A stretch of DNA of 5,263 bases from Pseudomonadota bacterium (GTDB lineage: Bacteria > Pseudomonadota > Alphaproteobacteria > Rhizobiales > Rhizobiaceae), in NCBI GenBank assembly GCA_023387715.1, contig JAEWHQ010000029.1, positions 1 to 5,263 on the forward strand. The letters run 5' to 3'. Position 1 is the first letter of the stretch; the number at the start of each line of letters is the position of its first letter. Positions 1-5,263 of the stretch are shown here, piece after piece. The notes under the pieces are model-generated. The model was given only the letters and a program-made list of their open reading frames with translations, was not told where the DNA came from and did not search any database. Both the position numbers and the translations under genes were made by a program.

Positions 1-12
1 TTTTTATACTAC

Positions 13-1185
13 TCAGGCGCGGTCTGCATGCAGAATTGTGGCGTAATTGGCAACGGCTGCGCCGCCCATATTGAATAATAATCCCCATTCAGCGCCCTGA
101 CGCTGAATATCACCGGCTTGTTGTGTCAGCTGGCGGAAACCGAGCGCATGCATGGAGACACCGGTAGCGCCAACCGGATGGCCTTTTGCCTTCAAACCTC
201 CTGAAAGATTGACCGGCAGTGAACCATCAGCAAACACCGTGCCATTTTTGATGGCCTCTTCACCACGCCCTGCCGGAGCCAGTCCCATTGCCTCGTAGGT
301 CAGAAGTTCGGCAATGGTGAAACAGTCGTGGACTTCAGCAAAATTGATGTCGGATACAGTGACGCCGGCCTGTTTATAAGCCTGTGCCATTGCGCGCTGC
401 GGGCCTTCAAACTTAAGGAAGTCACGGCTCGACATCGGCAGAAAATCACTGACATGCTCGGCCGCAGCAATACGGACACGACGCTTCATGTCGGTTGCTG
501 CATCAGCAACGGACAAGACAATGGCTGCTGCACCATCGGTGACGAGCGAGCAGTCAGTGAGCCTCAAGGGAGGGGCAATCAATGGGTTTTTATCGCTGAC
601 GTTGTTGCAGGCTTCAAAGCCCAAGTCACGTTGCATCTGTGCTAGCGGGTTTTTCATTGCATTATGATGATTTTTGGCTGCAATATGCGCCATTGCAGTG
701 AGCGGGTCACCATAGCGCTCAGTGTAAGCACGTGCAGCTACGCCAAAAACCTGCGGAAAGCTGAGCGCTGCTTCAGCTGCATCATTTTGATAGCCGGCAC
801 CAGCCAGAGCCGTTGTGACATCTGCGGTGGTGCGATGGGTCATCTTTTCGGCGCCGACCACCAGAACATGACGCGCTTTGCCGCTTAAAATCGCATTAAT
901 GCCAGCATGAATAGCTGCCGCACCAGACGCGCAGGCATTCTCGCAGCGTGCTGCCGGTGTAAAGCGCAATGCCGGATCCGCTTGATGAATGAGGGAGGAT
1001 GCAAAGCCGTCGCTAACAAGTCCTGAATTGAAATGACCTAAGAAGACAGCATCGATTTCGCTGGCCGGAATGGCTGCTTCACTCAAGGCTTCGCGCGTGG
1101 CTTGCACAATCAGCTGTTCTAAGTTTTCTGTCAATTTACCGAATTTGGTGTGACCAGATCCGGTGATATAAATAGTCTTATTCAT
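13..1185 (-). CDS. SCP2-type thiolase family protein (acetyl-CoA acetyltransferase-like)
   Basis: Complete 390-residue cytosolic enzyme of the thiolase superfamily, which makes or cleaves C-C bonds of acyl-CoA thioesters. Visible motifs are CENACASG at 81-88 with the likely nucleophile Cys85, HDCF at 286-289, and GHPVGATG at 335-342 with His336. The usual C-terminal CxG cysteine loop is replaced by FNMGGAA (371-377). HDCF plus the missing CxG cysteine is the pattern of SCP2/SCPx thiolases, where the Cys of HDCF (here Cys288) is thought to take over acid/base catalysis. The length of about 390 residues is normal. There is no fused SCP2 sterol-carrier domain. The ATG at 1183-1185 has a GAGGAG ribosome site 8 bases upstream. 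The gene is divergent from the PAS-LuxR gene, which probably regulates it. The substrate is unknown: degradation of a branched or cyclic acyl-CoA is plausible, but no other acyl-CoA gene is visible. Family assignment is strong; the exact reaction is not. Confidence 0.93.
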   Translation of the reverse strand: MNKTIYITGSGHTKFGKLTENLEQLIVQATREALSEAAIPASEIDAVFLGHFNSGLVSDGFASSLIHQADPALRFTPAARCENACASGAAAIHAGINAILSGKARHVLVVGAEKMTHRTTADVTTALAGAGYQNDAAEAALSFPQVFGVAARAYTERYGDPLTAMAHIAAKNHHNAMKNPLAQMQRDLGFEACNNVSDKNPLIAPPLRLTDCSLVTDGAAAIVLSVADAATDMKRRVRIAAAEHVSDFLPMSSRDFLKFEGPQRAMAQAYKQAGVTVSDINFAEVHDCFTIAELLTYEAMGLAPAGRGEEAIKNGTVFADGSLPVNLSGGLKAKGHPVGATGVSMHALGFRQLTQQAGDIQRQGAEWGLLFNMGGAAVANYATILHADRA

Positions 1186-1190
1186 GACTG

Positions 1191-1199
1191 CTTCTCCTC
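1191..1199 (-). promoter_or_regulatory. Ribosome binding site of the thiolase gene
   Basis: On the minus strand GAGGAGAAG precedes the thiolase ATG, with the GAGGAG core at 1194-1199 and 8 bases to the start codon. This supports the ATG at 1183-1185 as the real start. Confidence 0.75.
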
Positions 1200-1219
1200 A
1201 TCCCTTTAACAGAAAAGCG

Positions 1220-1268
1220 GAATAGACAAGCTTCGTCTATTCGTAGTACTACGTAGAACTATACGTAT
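1220..1268. promoter_or_regulatory. Palindrome-rich divergent control region (putative operators)
   Basis: Between the divergent thiolase and PAS-LuxR genes lie several perfect inverted repeats. GAATAGAC (1220-1227) and GTCTATTC (1235-1242) are 8-bp arms around a 7-base spacer. CGTAGTACTACG (1242-1253) is an uninterrupted 12-bp palindrome. CTACGTAG (1249-1256) overlaps it, and ATACGTAT is at 1261-1268. The core TACGTA occurs twice, at 1250-1255 and 1262-1267, separated by 6 bases. Dyad sites of this kind are typical of dimeric LuxR/NarL-type HTH proteins, so binding by the adjacent regulator is a reasonable inference, not shown. No confident -35/-10 pair is visible. TATACG at 1260-1265 is a weak -10 candidate for the regulator, and a palindrome would then sit inside the core promoter, which would suit autorepression. 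Confidence 0.6.
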
Positions 1269-1278
1269 TTCGTGTTTT

Positions 1279-1286
1279 GGGAGAAG
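1279..1286 (+). promoter_or_regulatory. Ribosome binding site that sets the PAS-LuxR start
   Basis: GGGAGAAG lies just before the ATG at 1290, with 6 bases between GGAG and the ATG. It falls inside the reading frame if the upstream GTG at 1272 is taken as start, and no comparable site precedes that GTG. The ATG at 1290 is therefore preferred. Confidence 0.72.
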
Positions 1287-1289
1287 TTC

Positions 1290-1865
1290 ATGAATTACAG
1301 TGGCTTAAGTTCTGATCAACTCATGGAAATCGCTTTTCAGGAGGCGCCGATTGCTATTTTGATATTAAGTAATCGTCAGATTAAAGCCTGTAACAAGGAA
1401 GTTCTGGAACTATTTGGCTGGCCTGTTAATGAGCTGGTCGGCCAATCTGTTCGGGTGCTTTATCCATCAAAATTTGACTATGATGCAACGGGAGAGCGGT
1501 GGCTCCGCTGGCTTAAAAGTCGTCCGCGTTATGCCGATGAACGCTTCATGCAATATCGTGGTGGTGAAGTGTTTTGGGCGCGCGCCCGTGGGCGTACATT
1601 AACGCCTGAAAAACCGTTTGAACTCATGGTCTGGACATTTGAAAGGCTGACGGCAGAAGCAAGCCCTGCATCGGATTTAACCCCGCGCGAGCGCGAAGTG
1701 GCGCAGCATATTGTGAACGGCTCTTCCTCGAAAGATATTGGTGTTATGCTTGGCATATCGCACCGCACCGTTGAGGTGCATCGCGCAGCTGTGATGCGCA
1801 AACTCAATGCCAGTAATACGGCTCAATTGATTTCAAAAATTTTTGTGCGGGATGCTGATCATTAA
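1290..1865 (+). CDS. PAS domain-containing LuxR-family transcriptional regulator
   Basis: A 191-residue DNA-binding regulator. The N-terminal half (about residues 10-120) looks like a single PAS sensor domain: the FQEAPIAILI start, the CNKEVLELFGW segment (34-44), the ELVGQSV turn (48-54), and a later RGGEVFWARARG strand pair (90-101). The C-terminal part (about 128-187) is a LuxR/FixJ-type HTH with LTPREREV (130-137), the SSKDIGVMLGIS helix pair and recognition helix SHRTVEVHRAAVMRKL (157-172). There is no receiver domain and no conserved phosphorylation aspartate, so control is probably through the PAS domain (ligand, redox or partner protein). There is no membrane segment, so it acts in the cytoplasm. 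A GTG at 1272 would add six residues, but the ribosome site favours the ATG at 1290. It is divergent from the thiolase gene, its most likely target, and may also regulate itself. The signal sensed is unknown. Confidence 0.92.
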   Translation: MNYSGLSSDQLMEIAFQEAPIAILILSNRQIKACNKEVLELFGWPVNELVGQSVRVLYPSKFDYDATGERWLRWLKSRPRYADERFMQYRGGEVFWARARGRTLTPEKPFELMVWTFERLTAEASPASDLTPREREVAQHIVNGSSSKDIGVMLGISHRTVEVHRAAVMRKLNASNTAQLISKIFVRDADH

Positions 1866-1897
1866 AAAATGCGGCTGATGGTGTCAGCCGCATTTTT
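1865..1897. terminator. Bidirectional intrinsic terminator
   Basis: A perfect 10-bp stem, ATGCGGCTGA (1869-1878) and TCAGCCGCAT (1884-1893), closes a 5-base loop TGGTG. It is flanked by an A tract on the left and TTTT on the right, so it reads as stem plus U tract on both strands. It starts at the stop codon of the PAS-LuxR gene and lies about 20 bases past the stop of the converging ABC ATPase gene. It can therefore end both transcripts. Confidence 0.9.
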
Positions 1898-1914
1898 AGA
1901 GTTAGGAGATGGCT

Positions 1915-3588
1915 TTAAGCCAGCTTCGGGATCGCGTTGAGCAGCATTTTTGTATAAGGTTGTTGCGGTGCCTCAAAAATGTCTTCCGCCATGCCTTCTT
2001 CAACAATTTTACCGTGATGCATAACGATGATGCGGTCACATAAGTGGCGCACAACCGAAAGATCATGGCTGATGAAAAGAAGCGTCAGGTTAAGCTCTTT
2101 ACGCAAGCACAGCAGCAAATTGAGAATTTGCGCCTGAATGGAAACGTCAAGCGAAGCTACCGGTTCATCGCAAACGATGACTTCCGGTTTCATTGCCAAT
2201 GCGCGTGCAATGGCAATACGCTGACGTTGCCCGCCGGAAAACTGGTGCGGAAAACGATCAGCAAAAGCCGGATCAAGGCTTACCGCCTCCAGCCAATGCG
2301 CAACATAATCCCGCGCTTGCGCTGATGTGGTTAAACCATGTGCAATCGGCCCTTCAGCAATGGATTGCCCGACGGTACGGCGCGGATCAAGTGAGGCAAA
2401 AGGATCCTGAAAGATCATCTGCACTTTGGTTGTCAGCTTATTGCCGCTTTCCGACATAACCGGTTGGCCAGCCAACCGGATTTCGCCTTCAGTCGGCTGG
2501 TATATACCGCATACCATACGCCCGAGCGTGGATTTGCCGGAGCCGGATTCACCCACCAAGCCTAAAGCTTCACCACGCGCGATGGAAATATTTACATCAC
2601 TGACAGCAATGATCGGCTTTTTAGGCTTTACGAGGCCGATTTTCTGCCCCAGTCTGCCCCAAAGGTCGAGTTTACGCTCAAAGCGTTTAACAGCACCTTT
2701 AACGGTCACAAAATTGGGGTCTTCAACGATGACTGGTGCGGTGTTTGAAAGCGGCGCAACCTCTTCATCGCTTACTTTACCGAGCATCTGACCGGGCTTG
2801 GAGCGTGATGGCAAGGCATCCAGCAAACCTTGTGTATAAGGATGGCTTGGAGCTTTCAAAACCTCGGCAGCAGGGCCGGTTTCGATGATTTTGCCTGATT
2901 TCATCACGGCAATGCGCTGCGAAATCGAAGCAACTGTTGCCAGATCATGGCTGATCCAGATCATCGAAATGCCAAGCTCTGCAACCAGTGCTTTCACTTC
3001 GGTAAGAATTTCCGCCTGTACAGAGACATCAAGTGCCGTTGTCGGTTCGTCTGCAATCACCACTTTTGGGTTATGCAGCAGTGCAATAGCAATCGCTACA
3101 CGCTGGCGCATGCCGCCAGAAAACTGGTGCGGATAAAAATCAACTTTGTGCTCCGGATCAACAATGCGCACACGGTGCAGTGCTTCCACACAGCGGATGC
3201 GGGCATCACTATCAGAGATTGTTTCATGCGCACGCAGTGCCAGTGTCATCTGATCAAGCACGGTCAGCACCGGATTGAGCGTCATCATCGGGTCTTGGAA
3301 AACCATCGAGATTTCACGACCGCGAAGTTTGCGCAAATCGCTATCGCTTAAACCGACAAGCTCACGGCCTTCCAGCTTAATGGAGCCTTGCTTGATGCGG
3401 CCAGGCTTATCAATCAGACCAATCAGCGAAAAACCGGTGATAGATTTACCCGAACCGGATTCGCCCACCAGACCTAAGATTTCGCCGCGCTCAAGATAGA
3501 AGGAAACGCCATCGACAGATTTGACTGTGCCGGCACGGGTTTCGAAATGCGTGTGCAGATCGGTAACTTCAAGAAGATGTGCCGTCAT
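1915..3588 (-). CDS. Dipeptide/oligopeptide-type ABC importer, double ATP-binding protein (DppD-DppF fusion type)
   Basis: A 557-residue cytoplasmic ATPase that powers import of a peptide-like solute. It carries two complete nucleotide-binding domains. Domain 1: Walker A GESGSGKS (42-49), Q-loop FQDP (97-100), signature SGGMRQR (157-163), Walker B VVIADEP (176-182), D-loop ALD (185-187), switch His214. Domain 2: GESGSGKS (346-353), FQDP (393-396), SGGQRQR (451-457), VIVCDEP (470-476), SLD (479-481), His508. Each ends with the oligopeptide-type tail, HPYTQGLLDALP (249-260) and QPYTKMLLNAIP (543-554). A linker of about 60 residues (roughly 264-325) joins them. Both sites look catalytically intact. 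This one-chain form resembles GsiA and YejF and is common in rhizobia-like genomes. The ATG overlaps the stop of the permease gene (ATGA), with GAGG (3597-3600) 8 bases before it. It is the last gene of the operon. Substrate cannot be read from the ATPase. Confidence 0.96.
   Translation of the reverse strand: MTAHLLEVTDLHTHFETRAGTVKSVDGVSFYLERGEILGLVGESGSGKSITGFSLIGLIDKPGRIKQGSIKLEGRELVGLSDSDLRKLRGREISMVFQDPMMTLNPVLTVLDQMTLALRAHETISDSDARIRCVEALHRVRIVDPEHKVDFYPHQFSGGMRQRVAIAIALLHNPKVVIADEPTTALDVSVQAEILTEVKALVAELGISMIWISHDLATVASISQRIAVMKSGKIIETGPAAEVLKAPSHPYTQGLLDALPSRSKPGQMLGKVSDEEVAPLSNTAPVIVEDPNFVTVKGAVKRFERKLDLWGRLGQKIGLVKPKKPIIAVSDVNISIARGEALGLVGESGSGKSTLGRMVCGIYQPTEGEIRLAGQPVMSESGNKLTTKVQMIFQDPFASLDPRRTVGQSIAEGPIAHGLTTSAQARDYVAHWLEAVSLDPAFADRFPHQFSGGQRQRIAIARALAMKPEVIVCDEPVASLDVSIQAQILNLLLCLRKELNLTLLFISHDLSVVRHLCDRIIVMHHGKIVEEGMAEDIFEAPQQPYTKMLLNAIPKLA
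2460..2479. repeat. 20-bp near-perfect inverted repeat inside the ATPase gene
   Basis: Arms CCGGTTGGC (2460-2468) and GCCAACCGG (2471-2479) are perfect complements separated by two bases. In the ATPase mRNA this would fold as a GC-rich stem of about 8 bp with a four-base loop. It falls in the codons for residues around 372-378 of the second ATP-binding domain, a variable stretch between Walker A and the Q-loop. It may be coincidental; no function is assigned. Confidence 0.6.
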
Positions 3589-4466
3589 TTGTTCAACCTC
3601 GGATTCAGTTGGTCACGAATTTGATCACCAACAAGATTGATCGCCATAATGAGAACGATAAGCGCCAGACCCGGATAGATCGAAATCCAGTAGCGGCCAG
3701 ATAATAAATACTGGAAACCATTGGAAATGAGCATGCCGAGTGATGGTTCTGTCGGCGGCAAGCCAACGCCTAAGAATGAAAGCGTTGCTTCCAGTGAAAT
3801 GGCAGATGCCACCTGAACAGTTGCCACAACAATTAATGGCGGCAAGGCGTTAGGCAAAATGTGACGGGTGACGATAAACCAGCCGCTCATCGGCACAGAC
3901 AAGGCTGCTTCGACATAATCTTTATTGCGTTCTGCTGCCGCTGCCCCGTGGGCGGTGCGGACAAAATAGGCATATTGCGAAAAGACGAGTGCGATAATCA
4001 GCTGGCTTTTACCTTGTCCAAGCAATGCAGCAACCACAAAGGCTAGCAAAATTGCCGGAAAGGAAAGCTGCAAGTCGATGACGCGCATGATGAAGCTCTC
4101 AAAGCGTCCGCCAATATAGGCAGCACTTGAACCAACAAGCGCACCGATGGTGAAGGCAATAGCGCCCGCCAGTAGCCCCATTTGTAAAGAAATGCGCAAG
4201 CCATAAAGAATGGCCGAGAAAAGATCGCGCCCCTGACCATCAGTACCTAACAGATGAACATAGCCGCCTTGACCGACATAGCCGGGGGCACGTCTGCCGT
4301 CACGCAAAACGAGGCTTGAAAGATCGTAAGGATCTTGCGGTGCGATGAGGGGCGCAAAAACTGCCAGTAAGATGATGACGAGAACCACGAGAGCGGCAAT
4401 GACCGGCACCGGATGGCGTTTAAATTCTGACCAGAATTGCAATGATCTGCTATTGAGCAAAGCCAT
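3585..4466 (-). CDS. Dipeptide/oligopeptide-type ABC importer permease, DppC-like
   Basis: A complete 293-residue inner-membrane subunit of the importer. The N-terminal cytoplasmic stretch and first membrane helix (about 20-42, ending FAPLIAPQDPYDL) are typical of the DppC/OppC group, as is GTDGQGRDLFSAILYGLRIS (74-93), which begins the BPD transport fold. Further hydrophobic helices run at about 95-118, 130-150, 153-170, 207-228 and 262-280. The EAA loop that docks on the ATPase is KDYVEAALSVPMSGWFIVTR (182-201), followed by HILPNALPPLIV. The motif SLEATLSFLGVGLPP (224-238) and the C-terminal GDQIRDQLNPRL are also family hallmarks. The start codon overlaps the stop of the upstream permease by one base (TAATG), and its stop overlaps the ATPase start by four, so all three are likely co-translated. 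It pairs with the DppB-like protein to form the pore. Confidence 0.95.
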   Translation of the reverse strand: MALLNSRSLQFWSEFKRHPVPVIAALVVLVIILLAVFAPLIAPQDPYDLSSLVLRDGRRAPGYVGQGGYVHLLGTDGQGRDLFSAILYGLRISLQMGLLAGAIAFTIGALVGSSAAYIGGRFESFIMRVIDLQLSFPAILLAFVVAALLGQGKSQLIIALVFSQYAYFVRTAHGAAAAERNKDYVEAALSVPMSGWFIVTRHILPNALPPLIVVATVQVASAISLEATLSFLGVGLPPTEPSLGMLISNGFQYLLSGRYWISIYPGLALIVLIMAINLVGDQIRDQLNPRLNK

Positions 4467-5263
4467 TATTTGCCACCTCCCTGACGCATGCGCGGATCAA
4501 GCAAAGCATAGGAAAGATCCACAATCAGATTAATCGTGATGAACAGCAACGACACCAGCATGAGATAGGCAACCATGACAGGACGGTCGAGCGAGGTGAT
4601 GCTGTCAATGATGAGCTTGCCTAAGCCCGGCCATGAGTAAATTGTTTCCGTGACCACAGCAAAGGCCACAGTTGAGCCAAGCTCCAAGCCAAAGACGGTG
4701 ACAAGCGGAATGGAAATCAGGCGCAGAACGTGTCGACGCAAAATGGTGCGCTCGTTAATGCCGGCAGCACGGGCAAATTTGATCGTATCGGTGAGCATGA
4801 TTTCCCGCGTGCCGGAGGCCGCCAGACGGATCATCAAGGACAATTTAAACAAGGACAGGTTGATCGCCGGCAAGGCCAGATGATGCAAGCCGTCAATGGT
4901 CAGAAAGCTTAAAGGAACACCAAAAACCGAAACGGTTTCACCGCGGCCACCGGCTGGCATAATGCCGAGCTGTACCGCAAAAACCATAATCAGCATGAGG
5001 CCGATCCAGAAGGTTGGCACCGAAAAGCCCAAAATGGACAGTGCCATAATGGTTTTTGAGCCCCAGCTATCCGGCTTATATCCGGCATAAATGCCAAGCG
5101 GAATGCCGATGAGGCTGGCCATGAAAACGGCCGTTAATGCCAGCTCCGCAGTGGCTGGCAAACGCGATGCAATCAGTTCTGCAACCGGCATATTATAAAC
5201 GAAAGAACGTCCTAAATCGCCATGCAGCAGATTGTTCATAAATTGCAGATATTGCTGCCAAAC
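4466..5263 (-). CDS. Dipeptide/oligopeptide-type ABC importer permease, DppB-like (5' partial)
   Basis: Inner-membrane pore subunit of the same importer, cut by the right edge. A Met codon at 5237-5239 opens a 257-residue stretch, but the frame stays open for the 8 codons to the edge (VWQQYLQF). These match the region before NLLHGDLGRSF in DppB/OppB proteins, so that Met is internal and the true start lies outside. About 40-70 residues, including the first membrane helix, are probably missing, judging from the usual 305-340 residue length. Counting from the Met, visible features are GDLGRSF (7-13), RLPATAELAL (26-35), FSVPTFWIGL (72-81), the EAA-type ATPase-docking loop KFARAAGINERTILRRHVLR (154-173), and TETIYSWPGLGKLIIDSI (197-214). 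Hydrophobic helices lie at about 33-54, 64-92, 174-196 and 222-243. It is the most upstream importer gene visible. The substrate-binding protein gene is expected further upstream. Confidence 0.95.
   Translation of the reverse strand, partial: VWQQYLQFMNNLLHGDLGRSFVYNMPVAELIASRLPATAELALTAVFMASLIGIPLGIYAGYKPDSWGSKTIMALSILGFSVPTFWIGLMLIMVFAVQLGIMPAGGRGETVSVFGVPLSFLTIDGLHHLALPAINLSLFKLSLMIRLAASGTREIMLTDTIKFARAAGINERTILRRHVLRLISIPLVTVFGLELGSTVAFAVVTETIYSWPGLGKLIIDSITSLDRPVMVAYLMLVSLLFITINLIVDLSYALLDPRMRQGGGK
4473..4480 (-). promoter_or_regulatory. Strong ribosome binding site of the DppC-like permease
   Basis: On the minus strand GGAGGTGG lies 6 bases before the DppC-like ATG. It sits inside the last codons of the upstream permease gene, where it encodes part of its Gly-rich QGGGK tail. 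It supports the TAATG overlap start and suggests that translation of the second permease is both coupled and strongly initiated. Confidence 0.75.

Noticed and set aside
7..12. TACTAC near the left edge, resembling half of the CGTAGTACTACG palindrome
   Set aside because: Only six bases match and the context is cut by the window edge; too short to call an operator.
328..645. Open plus-strand frame of 105 codons with several cysteines, opposite the thiolase
   Set aside because: It mirrors the thiolase coding sequence and has no recognisable domain or ribosome site.
1223..1252. Possible sigma70 promoter for the regulator: TAGACA as -35 and TACTAC as -10
   Set aside because: The -35 is one base from TTGACA and the spacing is 18, but the -10 matches only three of six positions and lies inside the palindrome, so it is not called as a promoter.
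1529..1807. Minus-strand frame of 92 codons within the PAS-LuxR gene
   Set aside because: It is antisense to the PAS end and HTH of the regulator; the plus-strand protein has clear family motifs.
2426..2791. Open plus-strand frame of 121 codons opposite the ATPase gene
   Set aside because: It is antisense to a clearly conserved ATP-binding domain, has a composition biased by the opposite strand (rich in Ser, Pro, Thr), and shows no ribosome site or family motif.
2221..3140. Similar DNA stretches repeated between about 2230-2260 and 3110-3140, and between 2535-2565 and 3450-3480
   Set aside because: These encode the equivalent signature and Walker A regions of the two homologous ATPase domains; they reflect ancient domain duplication, not a separate repeat element.
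2947..3351. Open plus-strand frame of 134 codons, rich in His, Cys and Arg, opposite the first ATP-binding domain
   Set aside because: Low-complexity look typical of a shadow frame; the minus-strand protein explains all the conservation in this stretch.

Overview
The window looks like chromosomal DNA from a Gram-negative proteobacterium, most likely an alphaproteobacterium. The protein style (a dipeptide-type ABC importer with a double ATPase, an SCP2-type thiolase, a short PAS-LuxR regulator) and the moderate GC content would fit a Rhizobiales/Brucellaceae-like genome. This placement is an impression from the protein sequences, not a computed assignment. The window is almost fully coding, with no RNA gene, CRISPR array, insertion sequence or phage gene.

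Left part (1-1290): a complete thiolase-superfamily gene on the minus strand. It belongs to the SCP2-type/acetyl-CoA acetyltransferase-like group, which carries an HDCF motif and lacks the usual C-terminal catalytic cysteine. It is divergent from a small plus-strand transcription factor, and the gap of about 100 bp between them is packed with short palindromes that look like operator sites.

Middle (1290-1914): the regulator joins one PAS sensor domain to a LuxR/FixJ-type helix-turn-helix and has no receiver domain. It ends in a strong hairpin with A and T tracts that can stop transcription from both sides, because the next gene converges on it.

Right part (1915-5263): three tightly coupled minus-strand genes of a dipeptide/oligopeptide-type (Dpp/Opp/Gsi) ABC importer. 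In transcription order these are a DppB-like permease (5' end beyond the right edge), a DppC-like permease, and one protein with two fused ATPase domains. Stop and start codons overlap at both junctions (TAATG and ATGA), so the subunits are probably translationally coupled. The substrate-binding protein and the promoter are not in the window and are expected further right, so the substrate cannot be named.

The importer and the thiolase/regulator pair are probably separate transcription units. I see no clear novel multi-gene system. The most interesting point is the PAS-LuxR regulator/thiolase pair with its palindrome-rich control region.
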